Positions 42,920-51,735 of a stretch of 55,507 bases of DNA are shown in pieces. The stretch comes from JBCCQH01 sp039024435 (GTDB lineage Bacteria > Bacteroidota > Bacteroidia > J057 > JADKCL01), in contig JBCCQH010000040.1 of assembly GCA_039024435.1 (NCBI GenBank), forward strand, positions 1-55,507. The letters run 5' to 3'. The notes beneath the pieces are model-generated. The model saw only the letters and a list, made by a program, of their open reading frames with translations. It had not been told where the DNA came from and made no database searches. How positions within the stretch are numbered: the first letter of the stretch is position 1; each line of letters opens with the position of its first letter. Position numbers and translations under genes: made by a program.

Positions 42920-44155
42920 TCATTTCACCCATTTTGCTTGCCATGTCGCTTCGGACTCGAGGCTGCGCACGTGTAGGACATAGAGCCCCTGAGCCAATTC
43001 GGCGACGGGCAAGTGGATTTCTTGAGTGGGATCCGCTACCGTCGCCAATTCGCGGTGCAGCATCCGGCCCCGCATGTCGGCCAGGGCAACCTGAACCTGT
43101 CCCGGCTCCGGCAATGGCACCTTGAAGCGCAGCGTTTGCTCTCTCGCTTCGTAAGCCAGCGCCAAATCGCGACTCCCCGCCGATCCCGCTTCCCGCAACA
43201 GAGTCACTACCGCCGAAGTCCGTTCTTCTCCCGCCCCTGTCCGCCCGGCCAGCCGATAAAAACTCAGACCCGCCACCGGCTCCGCATCGAGGTACTGGTA
43301 CAATTGGCGCGCATCGTCGGCCAACTGTTCGGAAATGGGGTGAAAAGTCACCCCGTCGGTGCTTCGCTCCAGGGCAAAGGTTTGGTACAAGGTGGGATCG
43401 GTCACTTCCCAGTGCAGCGCGTGGAAAGTGGCGTGGGCCTCCCCCGCAAGTTGCAGATCTTCCGCGTCGAGAACCGTTTGCTGCTCCACCGAAATGTCAT
43501 CGTAGTTGAAGTACATCCGGGCCGTGGTATAATTGCCACAGGCAGCCGAGCCCGTATTGCCGTTGCAAAACGGTCCGACGATGATGGCATTCCAGTTGCC
43601 GGCGATGACAGTGGCGGTGTGGGTCAGATAGCCCCCCTGGGGAACAACATTGCCCGGAATACTCACCTGCGGGGTCACATTCAGGCAGCACCAGCCATTT
43701 TGCGTGGGCGGTGTGGCCGTATTGTAAAAGTAGATCCCGACGTCGACGCAATTGTTGGGGCCGGAGGTCGCGCTGCCGGCGGGATCCACCCGCACGCTGA
43801 ATTCCACTTGGTAGGGCTGCCCGATGACCATCGTTTGGAGGAGATTCGTCCCGGCTCCTTCGACGTAGGCACTGCCCGGGCAGGATGGATGGCTGGCCCC
43901 GCCCCACCCTCCGAGGGAAGATTGGCCGGTGCGGGGCGCATTGCGGATCGCCGAATTGCCGGTAAATCCGCAGCCCGAATAGTCGGTAGAGGCGGTAGTA
44001 GATGCAATCCAATTGCTCACGTAGCCGTTAAACTGGCTGATGCTGGTGGGACAAGTGTTGCGATTTTCAAAGCTGGGGTTGGGAACGAGATTTTGGGCGG
44101 ATAGCGTCCCGAACAGGAACAATATTCCCGCCAATTGACGTAAAACTTGGGCCAT
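42920..44155 (-). CDS. Secreted T9SS cargo protein
   Basis: 411 aa. Signal peptide MAQVLRQLAGILFLFGTLSA, then LVPNPSFENRNTCPTSISQF, the start of a jelly-roll, carbohydrate-binding-like domain (about 22-230) common in Bacteroidota surface proteins with many Cys/Gly/Asn. A middle Fn3-like part (about 235-320: LHWEVTD..., FALERSTDGVTF) leads to a C-terminal T9SS sorting tail (GLYVLHVRSLESEATWQAK). Exported via SecY then the type IX system and probably anchored outside. AGGAGG stands 4 bases before the ATG. Confidence 0.85.
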   Translation of the reverse strand: MAQVLRQLAGILFLFGTLSAQNLVPNPSFENRNTCPTSISQFNGYVSNWIASTTASTDYSGCGFTGNSAIRNAPRTGQSSLGGWGGASHPSCPGSAYVEGAGTNLLQTMVIGQPYQVEFSVRVDPAGSATSGPNNCVDVGIYFYNTATPPTQNGWCCLNVTPQVSIPGNVVPQGGYLTHTATVIAGNWNAIIVGPFCNGNTGSAACGNYTTARMYFNYDDISVEQQTVLDAEDLQLAGEAHATFHALHWEVTDPTLYQTFALERSTDGVTFHPISEQLADDARQLYQYLDAEPVAGLSFYRLAGRTGAGEERTSAVVTLLREAGSAGSRDLALAYEAREQTLRFKVPLPEPGQVQVALADMRGRMLHRELATVADPTQEIHLPVAELAQGLYVLHVRSLESEATWQAKWVK

Positions 44156-44159
44156 GGTG

Positions 44160-44165
44160 CCTCCT
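44160..44165 (-). promoter_or_regulatory. Shine-Dalgarno-like AGGAGG before the T9SS cargo gene
   Basis: The minus strand reads AGGAGG-CACC-ATG. Bacteroidota rarely use such sites and no other gene here shows one this strong; the 4-base spacing is short. Confidence 0.4.
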
Positions 44166-44347
44166 CTGGTAATTGATTTTTTCCAAGGTCCGGCGGATTC
44201 GGTTCACTCAAGGCGCTTGCCTTGCCACTTTCCGAGATCCACCGACAAAAAAAGTTACACATTTTCGCGAGGCAAACCAATGCATGTAAGCTCAAAGGGG
44301 CACTTTGTCGAGAAAGCAGAAAAGCAACGGCGGGGTGAGTACCGGCG

Positions 44348-45013
44348 CTATTTAGATTGGATCCACGATTTGGCTTCACGGACCACTTCAGTCGCCCCAA
44401 TGCCAAATCCGCTGCGCACCGCCACCAGTTGGAAAGCAAGTTGGGCTTCCTTTTCGGTCATGCCGACCGCTTCGGCCGCGATTACTCTTCGAGCTTCTTC
44501 CGCGAGGGTGGCCTGGTACTTTTGGGCCACAACCTCGAGCATGTGGGCGAGTTCTTCTTCCGAAGGCAAGGGCACGTCCAGAGTGGGCAACAAGCGGGCG
44601 AGGTCAGAGGGTACGGCAATGCCGGGATTCAACAGTACCACGTGCTTTGCGCCGAGCGATTTCGGCAGATCGGTAGTCAGCTTGTTCAGCAGCACTTTGA
44701 CGGAGGCAAATTCAATGAATTCAAACAGCCCTTCCAGCACAAATAGCTCTTGCTCACGCTCGTCCAGCCGGCGCTGAATTTCGGTGAGCACCTGTTCGGG
44801 ATCCGAGATGATGTCCCCCACCGCCAACTCCGTACCCTGCCCCAGGCCCATGTCCAGCATGCCCTCCACGCAATTCCAGCGAAAAAGGCTGTAATCGGCT
44901 TCTTTACAAAATTCCCGCAAGTGCCGGTACACGCGCTGGTTCTCCACCGTATTGAGGACGATCAAAGGAAATCGCGCTTTAAAAAGATCCGAAAGTTGTT
45001 CGAAGAAGTGCAT
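44348..45013 (-). CDS. Stand-alone Ycf46-like N-terminal domain protein
   Basis: 221 aa. FEQLSDLFKARFPLIVLNTV, LFRWNCVEGM, VLLNPGIAVPSDLARLLPTL, and DVPLPSEEELAHML, then GMTEKEAQLAFQLVAV match the N-terminal half of Ycf46-family AAA proteins. These normally run about 500 aa, with the AAA ATPase domain after this point. Here the frame stops at SWIQSK, and the next 190 bases show no AAA sequence in any frame. It may be a natural non-ATPase relative or a truncation. No signal peptide. Confidence 0.7.
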   Translation of the reverse strand: MHFFEQLSDLFKARFPLIVLNTVENQRVYRHLREFCKEADYSLFRWNCVEGMLDMGLGQGTELAVGDIISDPEQVLTEIQRRLDEREQELFVLEGLFEFIEFASVKVLLNKLTTDLPKSLGAKHVVLLNPGIAVPSDLARLLPTLDVPLPSEEELAHMLEVVAQKYQATLAEEARRVIAAEAVGMTEKEAQLAFQLVAVRSGFGIGATEVVREAKSWIQSK

Positions 45014-45102
45014 GGCAATTGGGGGTTGGGGACAAATTGAAGGCCCTCAATTTTACCAATTGTCCTGCCGGAAAGCAAATGGAAAACGCAGTTTACGCCC
45101 GG

Positions 45103-45152
45103 AAAAAAGGGAAATTGCCGGCCCGTCATCATTTTCCGGTCGGCAATTTCCC
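45103..45152 (-). terminator. Terminator of the SOUL/flavin-reductase operon
   Basis: Perfect 12-base stem GGGAAATTGCCG/CGGCAATTTCCC (45109-45120 with 45141-45152), followed on the minus strand by TTTTTT. It starts 24 bases after the flavin-reductase-like stop. Confidence 0.85.
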
Positions 45153-45176
45153 GAGCATGCAAAAGCGGCGAAAAGG

Positions 45177-45812
45177 TTAGTCCAGTTCCGCGAGTTCTTT
45201 GCCGGGACGGGCGTAGTCGTAGCGCGCGAGGCGGACCCCGCGGTAGTATCCATCCAGCCCGGAACCACCCGCCGTATCCGCCTTTACCAGATCGATAAAG
45301 CCATCTTTGCCAACCAAGGTTTCATCCAAGTGTATTTCTTGCACCGCACCGATCACCAAGATCGTACCGTTGGCTTTGATCGCATGCTCCTCTTCGTACT
45401 TGAGCCCGATGCGGATGCGTGATTCGGCGACGTAGGGAGCCGGAAATTCACCTTCATAATGCGGTTCCAGACCCGTTTCCGCGAACTCGGAGATCCGAGT
45501 GGTGTAATTGGCGGAGGTTTGGTGGGCCTCCCGGATGATGCCGGTACTGACGTGGTTGATCGTAAAATGCCGCGTACCGAGAATATTGTGGTAAGTCACC
45601 CGCGGCACGGTCAGCGGCCGCAGGATAAATCCCATGTAGGGCGGCGTAGCTCCGATGTGAACCACCGAATTGAAGATAGCCAGGTTTTCCCGGCCCCGTT
45701 CATCGCGGGTACCGATCAGGTTGAGGCTCTTAAAACCGGGAAAGCTGTTGCAAAAGTTGCGCCGAAACAACCAGTTGCTCTCCAAAATGTCCGTGAGCGT
45801 GTACGACTTCAT
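45177..45812 (-). CDS. Flavin reductase-like FMN-binding protein
   Basis: 211 aa. The split-barrel flavin_reductase fold is shown by NSFPGFKSLNLIGTRDERGR, NLAIFNSVVHIGATPPYMGF and TYHNILGTRHFTINHV. It probably binds FMN and reduces flavin or an unknown small substrate in the cytoplasm. It shares an operon with the SOUL gene (gap 5 bases), suggesting a link to heme/porphyrin or flavin handling that is only inferred. Confidence 0.8.
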   Translation of the reverse strand: MKSYTLTDILESNWLFRRNFCNSFPGFKSLNLIGTRDERGRENLAIFNSVVHIGATPPYMGFILRPLTVPRVTYHNILGTRHFTINHVSTGIIREAHQTSANYTTRISEFAETGLEPHYEGEFPAPYVAESRIRIGLKYEEEHAIKANGTILVIGAVQEIHLDETLVGKDGFIDLVKADTAGGSGLDGYYRGVRLARYDYARPGKELAELD

Positions 45813-45817
45813 TGGGT

Positions 45818-46438
45818 TCAGATCTCCACTTTGGGGTGCTTGCGGACTTCCTTTTCTTTTAGGACAAACATGACCTCATTGCGGCGATCCGTCATTTTGT
45901 AAGGCGGGTCGTACCCCAGGAAAATCATATTGCCCTGGGGTTTGAGTTTTTCGTTCTTGAGCCAATCCCGCAACTCCGCAGCGTGGGTGTCAATTTTTTC
46001 GCTATCGGCAAAGCCATCGAAGCGGATCGTAGCCGCATAAAAGGCTTCCGTAGTGTGAAGTTGAATGCGCTCATCGTTCGGGGTGGGCAGACTGTCCATG
46101 TCGATGTCGGTCGGCATCATGAAGCTCATGCGGACATTCCCATCGTCTTTGGACTCCATCTCTACCGGGGAAGTCATCGCAATCGAGCGTTCTTCTTCGT
46201 TGCCCCCGAAAATGTAACCCGCCAGGACGCGGAAATTTCCGTTCCGGTTTTCCATGTCGCCGGCCTGCTCAAAGGTCGCCATGTTTACCGACGGATAATA
46301 ACGCAACTCGACCTCACCGTCTTGCATCAAGACATCGTAGGGCCGCTTTTCGGAATCGCTGACTGCCACGTTGGTGTACAATTGAAATCCAAAACAGAGG
46401 GGAATAAGGACCACCAGTCCGTAAAAGAGAGTTTTCAT
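45818..46438 (-). CDS. SOUL-type heme-binding family protein
   Basis: 206 aa. N-terminal hydrophobic segment (MKTLFYGLVVLIPLCFGFQL) anchors or exports it. YDVLMQDGEVELRYYPSVNM, then FRVLAGYIFGGNEEERSIAM and TSPVEM are SOUL hallmarks; the pattern repeats with IFLGYDPPYKM at the end. SOUL proteins bind heme or tetrapyrroles. The heme His of vertebrate SOUL cannot be confidently assigned here. Confidence 0.88.
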   Translation of the reverse strand: MKTLFYGLVVLIPLCFGFQLYTNVAVSDSEKRPYDVLMQDGEVELRYYPSVNMATFEQAGDMENRNGNFRVLAGYIFGGNEEERSIAMTSPVEMESKDDGNVRMSFMMPTDIDMDSLPTPNDERIQLHTTEAFYAATIRFDGFADSEKIDTHAAELRDWLKNEKLKPQGNMIFLGYDPPYKMTDRRNEVMFVLKEKEVRKHPKVEI

Positions 46439-46627
46439 GCCGTTCGTATTTTATTTTTGAACCGCCCAACGCCAGAAATTGTTGCGCGGAATTTCCGGCA
46501 AAATTGCGGCTACCGAAGCGGGGAAGGATATCAGGGGGCGGGGATTGCATTTTTCCTGTCGGCCACGCACCCCAAAATACCGGGTGATTTTCCGTATTTT
46601 TAGCGGGCCAATGTTCCACACCACGCT

Positions 46628-48460
46628 ATGAAATACACCGCGATCCTTTTCCTGCTCTGCTGCTATGCCGCGCTTCCCGGCCAAGGGCTGAAGTGGGAAA
46701 AAACCTACGGCTCGCCCGGGAGCGACGCCTGCCAGGTCGTGGTCACCCCGGATGGTGGACTGGCCGTCCTCGCCTATTTCGGCATCGACCCATTTGTCCT
46801 CCGCACCAATGCCAATGGCGATACCATCTGGACCAAACGCTTGCCCCCCCACGACTTTTGCACTCTGGCCACCACCCAGGACGGCGGATTCATCTCCACC
46901 GGCGCGACCCGGGCCGCCATCCGCGACTTTGTAGCGCACCGCCTGGATGCGGCGGGCGATTCACTCTGGACTCAGATTTACAGCGATTCTCTCGACCAGG
47001 GCCACTACCAGGTCATTGAGACCACCGACGGAGGATTTGTCCTGTCCGGCTATACACGCACCCCGTCCGGGGGCTACGACATGTACGTGGTGCGCACCGA
47101 TGACCAGGGCATCCTGGACTGGAAAGCCAGCTACGGCACCCCCAACTTTGATCTGGGGGGCATGCCGGCCCAAAACCGCAGTGGCGGATTTGCCTTTACC
47201 ACGACCACCAACTCGGGCGGTCCCAGCCAGATTTTGGTTGTGGCCACCGATGCCACCGGCAATCAACTGTGGAGTCAGGCCTACAGCACCCCCTTCCCCA
47301 TCGGCGGATCAGTGCTCACGGCGCTCAAGGACGGTGGCTATCTGGTGATGGGCTGGATCCAACGCAGCGACTACAACAGTTACCTGATGCGCCTGGATAG
47401 CGCCGGCAACCAGTTGTGGGCACGCGATTACGGCGGGCCGGGATTTGAGACGCGCACGCCCCGGGGAGCCATTGAAGACCTCCAGGGCGGCTATACCTTC
47501 GTCACCTCCACCGATCAGACCTTTTCGCCGGGACTGGACCGGGACATCGCCCTGGTCCGGGTCGATACCGCCGGCAACCTCCTGCGCATGGTCCGCTTAG
47601 GGGGCAACGACGAAGAACTGCCCCGCTACTTCCAGCAGACCCCGGACAGCGGCTACGTGGTCACGGGCTTCAGCGCTTCCTTCCTGGGCGGCGCCCAGCA
47701 GGCCTATCTCGGGCGGCTGGATTCATTGGGTTGCACTGAGCGCTTCTACGCCTTGGGTTCCCCCCAGCGCGACACCCTCTGCCTGGGGGACACGCTGGTG
47801 CTGGACGCCGGCCTGGGATTCACCGCTTACACCTGGAGCAATGGCAGCAACGCGCCCCGCCTCGAGGTCACCGCCGGCGACACGTTTTATGTCACCGCAC
47901 TGGACAGCAACGGGTGCATTTTCCATTCCACCCTCCATTACATCGAAGACCGCACCGGGCTTTCCTTCAGCGCCATCGACCAGGGCAATTTGCTCGTTGA
48001 CTTTCAGGGAGCCCCCGCCGACGCGACGGCCTGGTCCTGGAACTTCGGCAATGGACAGACCAGCGCCTTGCCCAATCCCCTCCACCAGTACAGCGCTCCC
48101 GGCACCTACCAGGTCTGCCTTTCCGCCTTCATTCCGGCCTGCGGTCTGCGCACGGTCTGCGATACGGTCTTGCTGCTCGGCACCCAAAGCGCGGAAGTCA
48201 GTCCCCAAGGGGAATGGCGCTTGCGAGCGGATCCCCAAACCACAGAATGGGTACTGCAAGGTGATGCCCCCACACTGACGCCGATAAACGTGGCGGTATA
48301 CGGCCTGGATGGGCGGCGGGTACTGCACTGGCGGGGCCTCCCCCAATCCGGCCTCCGGCTTCCCCCGCGGACGCTCCCGGCCGGCCTGTACACTTGGCGC
48401 ATTCAACTGGACGGCGCCCCCCCCACCCAAGGCAAAGCCCTGATGTACCAAACCGACTGA
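46628..48460 (+). CDS. Secreted beta-propeller/PKD protein with T9SS tail
   Basis: 610 aa. Signal peptide MKYTAILFLLCCYAALPGQG. About 18-370 holds repeats of the form (G)GF/Y-x-x-x(S/T)G-T...DxxGxxxW-x-x-x-Y(G) (for example LDSAGNQLWARDYGGPG), a propeller typical of Bacteroidota surface proteins. Then an Ig-like part (about 385-440) and a PKD domain (about 450-520: WSWNFGNGQTSALPNPLHQY). C-terminal tail LPAGLYTWRIQLDGAPPT fits T9SS sorting. First gene of the plus-strand run to 54004, separated by 7 bases from the next. Confidence 0.85.
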   Translation: MKYTAILFLLCCYAALPGQGLKWEKTYGSPGSDACQVVVTPDGGLAVLAYFGIDPFVLRTNANGDTIWTKRLPPHDFCTLATTQDGGFISTGATRAAIRDFVAHRLDAAGDSLWTQIYSDSLDQGHYQVIETTDGGFVLSGYTRTPSGGYDMYVVRTDDQGILDWKASYGTPNFDLGGMPAQNRSGGFAFTTTTNSGGPSQILVVATDATGNQLWSQAYSTPFPIGGSVLTALKDGGYLVMGWIQRSDYNSYLMRLDSAGNQLWARDYGGPGFETRTPRGAIEDLQGGYTFVTSTDQTFSPGLDRDIALVRVDTAGNLLRMVRLGGNDEELPRYFQQTPDSGYVVTGFSASFLGGAQQAYLGRLDSLGCTERFYALGSPQRDTLCLGDTLVLDAGLGFTAYTWSNGSNAPRLEVTAGDTFYVTALDSNGCIFHSTLHYIEDRTGLSFSAIDQGNLLVDFQGAPADATAWSWNFGNGQTSALPNPLHQYSAPGTYQVCLSAFIPACGLRTVCDTVLLLGTQSAEVSPQGEWRLRADPQTTEWVLQGDAPTLTPINVAVYGLDGRRVLHWRGLPQSGLRLPPRTLPAGLYTWRIQLDGAPPTQGKALMYQTD

Positions 48461-48467
48461 ATCTGGG

Positions 48468-49499
48468 ATGCGCTGCACTCACTGGCTCACTGGCCTTTTG
48501 CTGCTGTCCCTCGCTTGGGGTTGCCGCCCCCCGGACCGCACCGTTTATCCCGCGTTCTACCATTGGAAAGCGAGTTTTCAGCCCACAGCTGCGGAGTGGA
48601 AATTGCTGGCCGCCACGGAGACCCAGCGCCTCTACCTCCGCTATTTCGACGTGGATTGGTCGCCGGCGCGCCAGGAAGTTGTTCCGATTGCCCCGACCAA
48701 GATGACCGCCGCGCCTCCCGAAGGCCTCGAAATCGTACCCACCGTCTACCTCACCAACCGCAGCCTCTACAATACCCCTTCGGCGCAGATCGGATCCCTT
48801 GCCGGATCAATCGCCGGCCTGCTCCGGCAAAAAGTGAAGCCCACCATCTGGTCCCAAGTCCGCGAAATCCAGATCGACTGCGATTGGAGTGGCCAAACCC
48901 GGGAACGCTATTTCCAACTGCTGGACACCCTGCGGGCGGCATTGGCCCCCAAGCAGCTATCGGTGACCATCCGCTTGCATCAACTCAAATACGCCGCGAA
49001 AACGGGAATCCCCCCGGCAGACCGCGGCATGCTCATGTACTACAACATGGGCGATCTGGACGATCCCGAAGAGGTCAATTCGATCCTGGATCTCGTTGAA
49101 GGGGAGCGCTACTTGCGCGATTTCCGGGGGTATCCGCTGCCCCTGGATGTGGCTTTGCCGATTTTTTCCTGGGGGGTGGTGCGCCGGAGGGGCCGGCCGG
49201 TTCGGCTGCTCAATGGCCTCCGGACAGCGGAAGCGGAACGGGCCCGGGGTTTAGAAAAGATCCGCCCCAATCATTTTAAAGTCGCCGAAAGTCGCTATTT
49301 TCGGGACGAATATCTGTACCGGGGCGACCAGATCCGCATTGAGTCGGTCTCTGATTCCAGCCTCCTCGCAGCGGCGAAACGGCTGGGAAGCACCCTCGAC
49401 GGCGAGGCCCGGCACGTTGCGCTCTACCATTTGGACTCATCCACGATAGGCTACTATGATCTGGAAACATTTACTGCAGTGTGGGACGCTTTTCGCTAG
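48468..49499 (+). CDS. Lipoprotein, TIM-barrel-like (DUF3142-like?)
   Basis: 343 aa. Lipobox LSLAWGC (Cys19). YPAFYHWKASF, REIQIDCDWSGQTRERYFQL and DRGMLMYYNMGD suggest a glycosidase-like barrel of the DUF3142 type, with Asp in a strand-end DCDW motif. I cannot assign an activity. Its last 44 bases overlap the next gene in another frame, so the two are probably translated together. Confidence 0.75.
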   Translation: MRCTHWLTGLLLLSLAWGCRPPDRTVYPAFYHWKASFQPTAAEWKLLAATETQRLYLRYFDVDWSPARQEVVPIAPTKMTAAPPEGLEIVPTVYLTNRSLYNTPSAQIGSLAGSIAGLLRQKVKPTIWSQVREIQIDCDWSGQTRERYFQLLDTLRAALAPKQLSVTIRLHQLKYAAKTGIPPADRGMLMYYNMGDLDDPEEVNSILDLVEGERYLRDFRGYPLPLDVALPIFSWGVVRRRGRPVRLLNGLRTAEAERARGLEKIRPNHFKVAESRYFRDEYLYRGDQIRIESVSDSSLLAAAKRLGSTLDGEARHVALYHLDSSTIGYYDLETFTAVWDAFR

Positions 49500-51729
49500 C
49501 TTGTTGCTGACCGCTTTGCCCGGTCGGGCCTGCGGTTGGGACGGTGAGTGGGAAAATGCGTTCTACCGCTTCATGGCCCCGGAAATGAACGGACAGGACC
49601 TGTTTCGCCCCTTCCAATTCACCTGGGACCGCCTCTACAGCTACGACATGCTGGACCCAAGCTATTCCCAAGCGGCCAACCTCTCCGAGTGGCGCGACTA
49701 TTTGGGGACGGAATTTTCCGAAGCCGACATCCAGTCCGCGGTTTACAAGCTGAGCGCCGACGATCTGGTGGCCATCCAGGAAAAGGCGGCGGGGACCCGC
49801 ACAGTGCTGCCGGGTGACCTGAGCAAAAATGCCTTGGTGCGGGCCTGGAGCAAGGGCCAGTTTCCCACCACGCTGGAATATTTACGCTTCGCCAAAACCT
49901 GCGAACCGTTCTGCTTGCCGGGAGGCGGTTGGGGAGATGCTCCCGCCGATGCCCGGGGGTCCGAGGAATTGGTCCGCGAAGGGATTGAGAAAATCCAAGC
50001 TTTGAAGTTCGATTTCTTCCGCATGCGCTACACGTACCAAGTGGTGCGCCTGCTCCAGTACTCGGACCAGGAGCGGGAAGCCATCGCGCGCTTTGAAGAA
50101 TTTGGCGCGCCGCTGGACCACCTGGACAACACTTTGTACTGGTGGACGGAGTCGCACTACGCGGGGGCACTGCGCGATGTGGAGCGCGAAGCGGAGGCGG
50201 CCTATCGGTTTGCCCGGGTATTTGACCACTGTCCCAGCCGCCGGGTCCAGGCCTACTACAGTTGGCGGATCACCTCAGAGGAGCAGTGGACCGCGGCAAT
50301 GGCGCTTTGTCGGAATGGGCGGGAAAAAGCCACCCTGCACTTCCTGCGGGGCCTCTCCCCCGATGCGATTTCTAGTGAAGAAATTCGCCATATCCAGCGC
50401 CTCGATCCCGGCTCGGATATGGCGGATGTTTTGCTCCTGCGGGAGATCAACAAACTGGAAAGTGAAGTCCTGAGCCACGAGTTCAGTTCTCAGCGGCCCC
50501 TTTTCGAGGGGCGGGACTTGTACGAAAAACCGGAGGTTCCGGAACACATCGAAGAATTGCAGGAGCTGGTCCGGGAAACGGTGTTGGGAAAAGTAGAAAT
50601 GCACGACCCTGATCTCTGGCTGCTGTCGGCGGTGTATTTGACCTATTTGTCCGGCGATCCCCACGAAGCGCACCGCGACCTCACTACGGCCCGCCCCCAC
50701 CTCAGTCCGGGAGGTGCCTTGCGGGGGAGCCTGCTCGATTTGGTGTTCCGCATCGCCCGCACCGACATGGTGGACGCCAGTGTGGAAAATACCCTGCTCA
50801 AGGACTTGACCAACCTGGGACCCAAAATTCCGGACCCGCAACGGAACCAACTCCGCGCCTTGATGGACGAGGCCCTGGCCTGGCATTATGAGATCCAGGG
50901 ACATCCGGGAAAGGCTCTGCTGGCCCGCCGCCGCGCTTACGCGATTGAGACCGAAGCCGACCTCTTCCTGGTCAACGATCTCCTTGACTTCCAGGGGAAA
51001 GCCCGCAAGACGCGGTACGAACGGCAGCTTGTGGATCGGCTGGAACAAGCCATCTCCCACGAAGGATTGGTGGAACTCAAGGGGACGCGTCTGCTGGCGA
51101 AGAATCTCTTGCCGGAGGCAATCAAGGTCTTTGAGGCCCTGCCGGAGAGCTACCGGGCCCAATCCCGCACCTTTACCCTCCGGGCCGATCCTTTCCGGGG
51201 CAAGCTGCGCGATGTGATCCATTGCCAGATCGACTGTGGCGACGGCAAGTACAACAAATTGACCTACGCGAAGGAGCTGCTTTGGCAACAGGAGAAGGCT
51301 TTAAAAAATGAGGCAGAAGCGGCGCAATGCTACTACCGACTGGGCAATGCTTACTACAACACGACTTATTTCGGCCCCGCCTGGAAAGCCCTGGATTACG
51401 CCCGCAGTGGAGGTTCCTGGTTTTATCTGGGGCGGTTTGAGTCCTGGTACCAATTTGATCCCGAGACGTTTGAGGAGGTTGTAGACATGACGCTGGCGGA
51501 AAAATACTACCTGAAAGCGGCCGAAGCGGCTCCGGATCCGGAATTTGCCGCCCGGGCGGTATTCATGGCGGCAAAATGTGAGCTCAACCGCTTTTACCTA
51601 GCCGAATCCAATGATAAAAATGATTTTTCGGAGCATTTCACCACGCTTACCCAACGCTACCGCAACACGGCGATCTACGACCAGCTCATCAAGGAATGCT
51701 TTTATTTCCGCCAATTTGCGAGTCGCTAA
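49456..51729 (+). CDS. Large exported helical-repeat protein, unknown function
   Basis: 757 aa. Signal peptide MIWKHLLQCGTLFASLLLTA up to GRACGWDGEWENAFYRF, with conserved Cys/Trp at the mature start. The rest is TPR-like helices (for example NEAEAAQCYYRLGNAYYNTT near residue 620). Overlaps the lipoprotein gene by 44 bases; such a lipoprotein plus large exported partner recurs in Bacteroidota as I recall. Envelope role inferred only. Confidence 0.78.
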   Translation: MIWKHLLQCGTLFASLLLTALPGRACGWDGEWENAFYRFMAPEMNGQDLFRPFQFTWDRLYSYDMLDPSYSQAANLSEWRDYLGTEFSEADIQSAVYKLSADDLVAIQEKAAGTRTVLPGDLSKNALVRAWSKGQFPTTLEYLRFAKTCEPFCLPGGGWGDAPADARGSEELVREGIEKIQALKFDFFRMRYTYQVVRLLQYSDQEREAIARFEEFGAPLDHLDNTLYWWTESHYAGALRDVEREAEAAYRFARVFDHCPSRRVQAYYSWRITSEEQWTAAMALCRNGREKATLHFLRGLSPDAISSEEIRHIQRLDPGSDMADVLLLREINKLESEVLSHEFSSQRPLFEGRDLYEKPEVPEHIEELQELVRETVLGKVEMHDPDLWLLSAVYLTYLSGDPHEAHRDLTTARPHLSPGGALRGSLLDLVFRIARTDMVDASVENTLLKDLTNLGPKIPDPQRNQLRALMDEALAWHYEIQGHPGKALLARRRAYAIETEADLFLVNDLLDFQGKARKTRYERQLVDRLEQAISHEGLVELKGTRLLAKNLLPEAIKVFEALPESYRAQSRTFTLRADPFRGKLRDVIHCQIDCGDGKYNKLTYAKELLWQQEKALKNEAEAAQCYYRLGNAYYNTTYFGPAWKALDYARSGGSWFYLGRFESWYQFDPETFEEVVDMTLAEKYYLKAAEAAPDPEFAARAVFMAAKCELNRFYLAESNDKNDFSEHFTTLTQRYRNTAIYDQLIKECFYFRQFASR

Positions 51730-51735
51730 GCTCCC

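Noticed and set aside
44149..44347. Remnant of the Ycf46 AAA domain downstream of the stand-alone N-domain
   Set aside because: No Walker A/B-like sequence was found in any frame.
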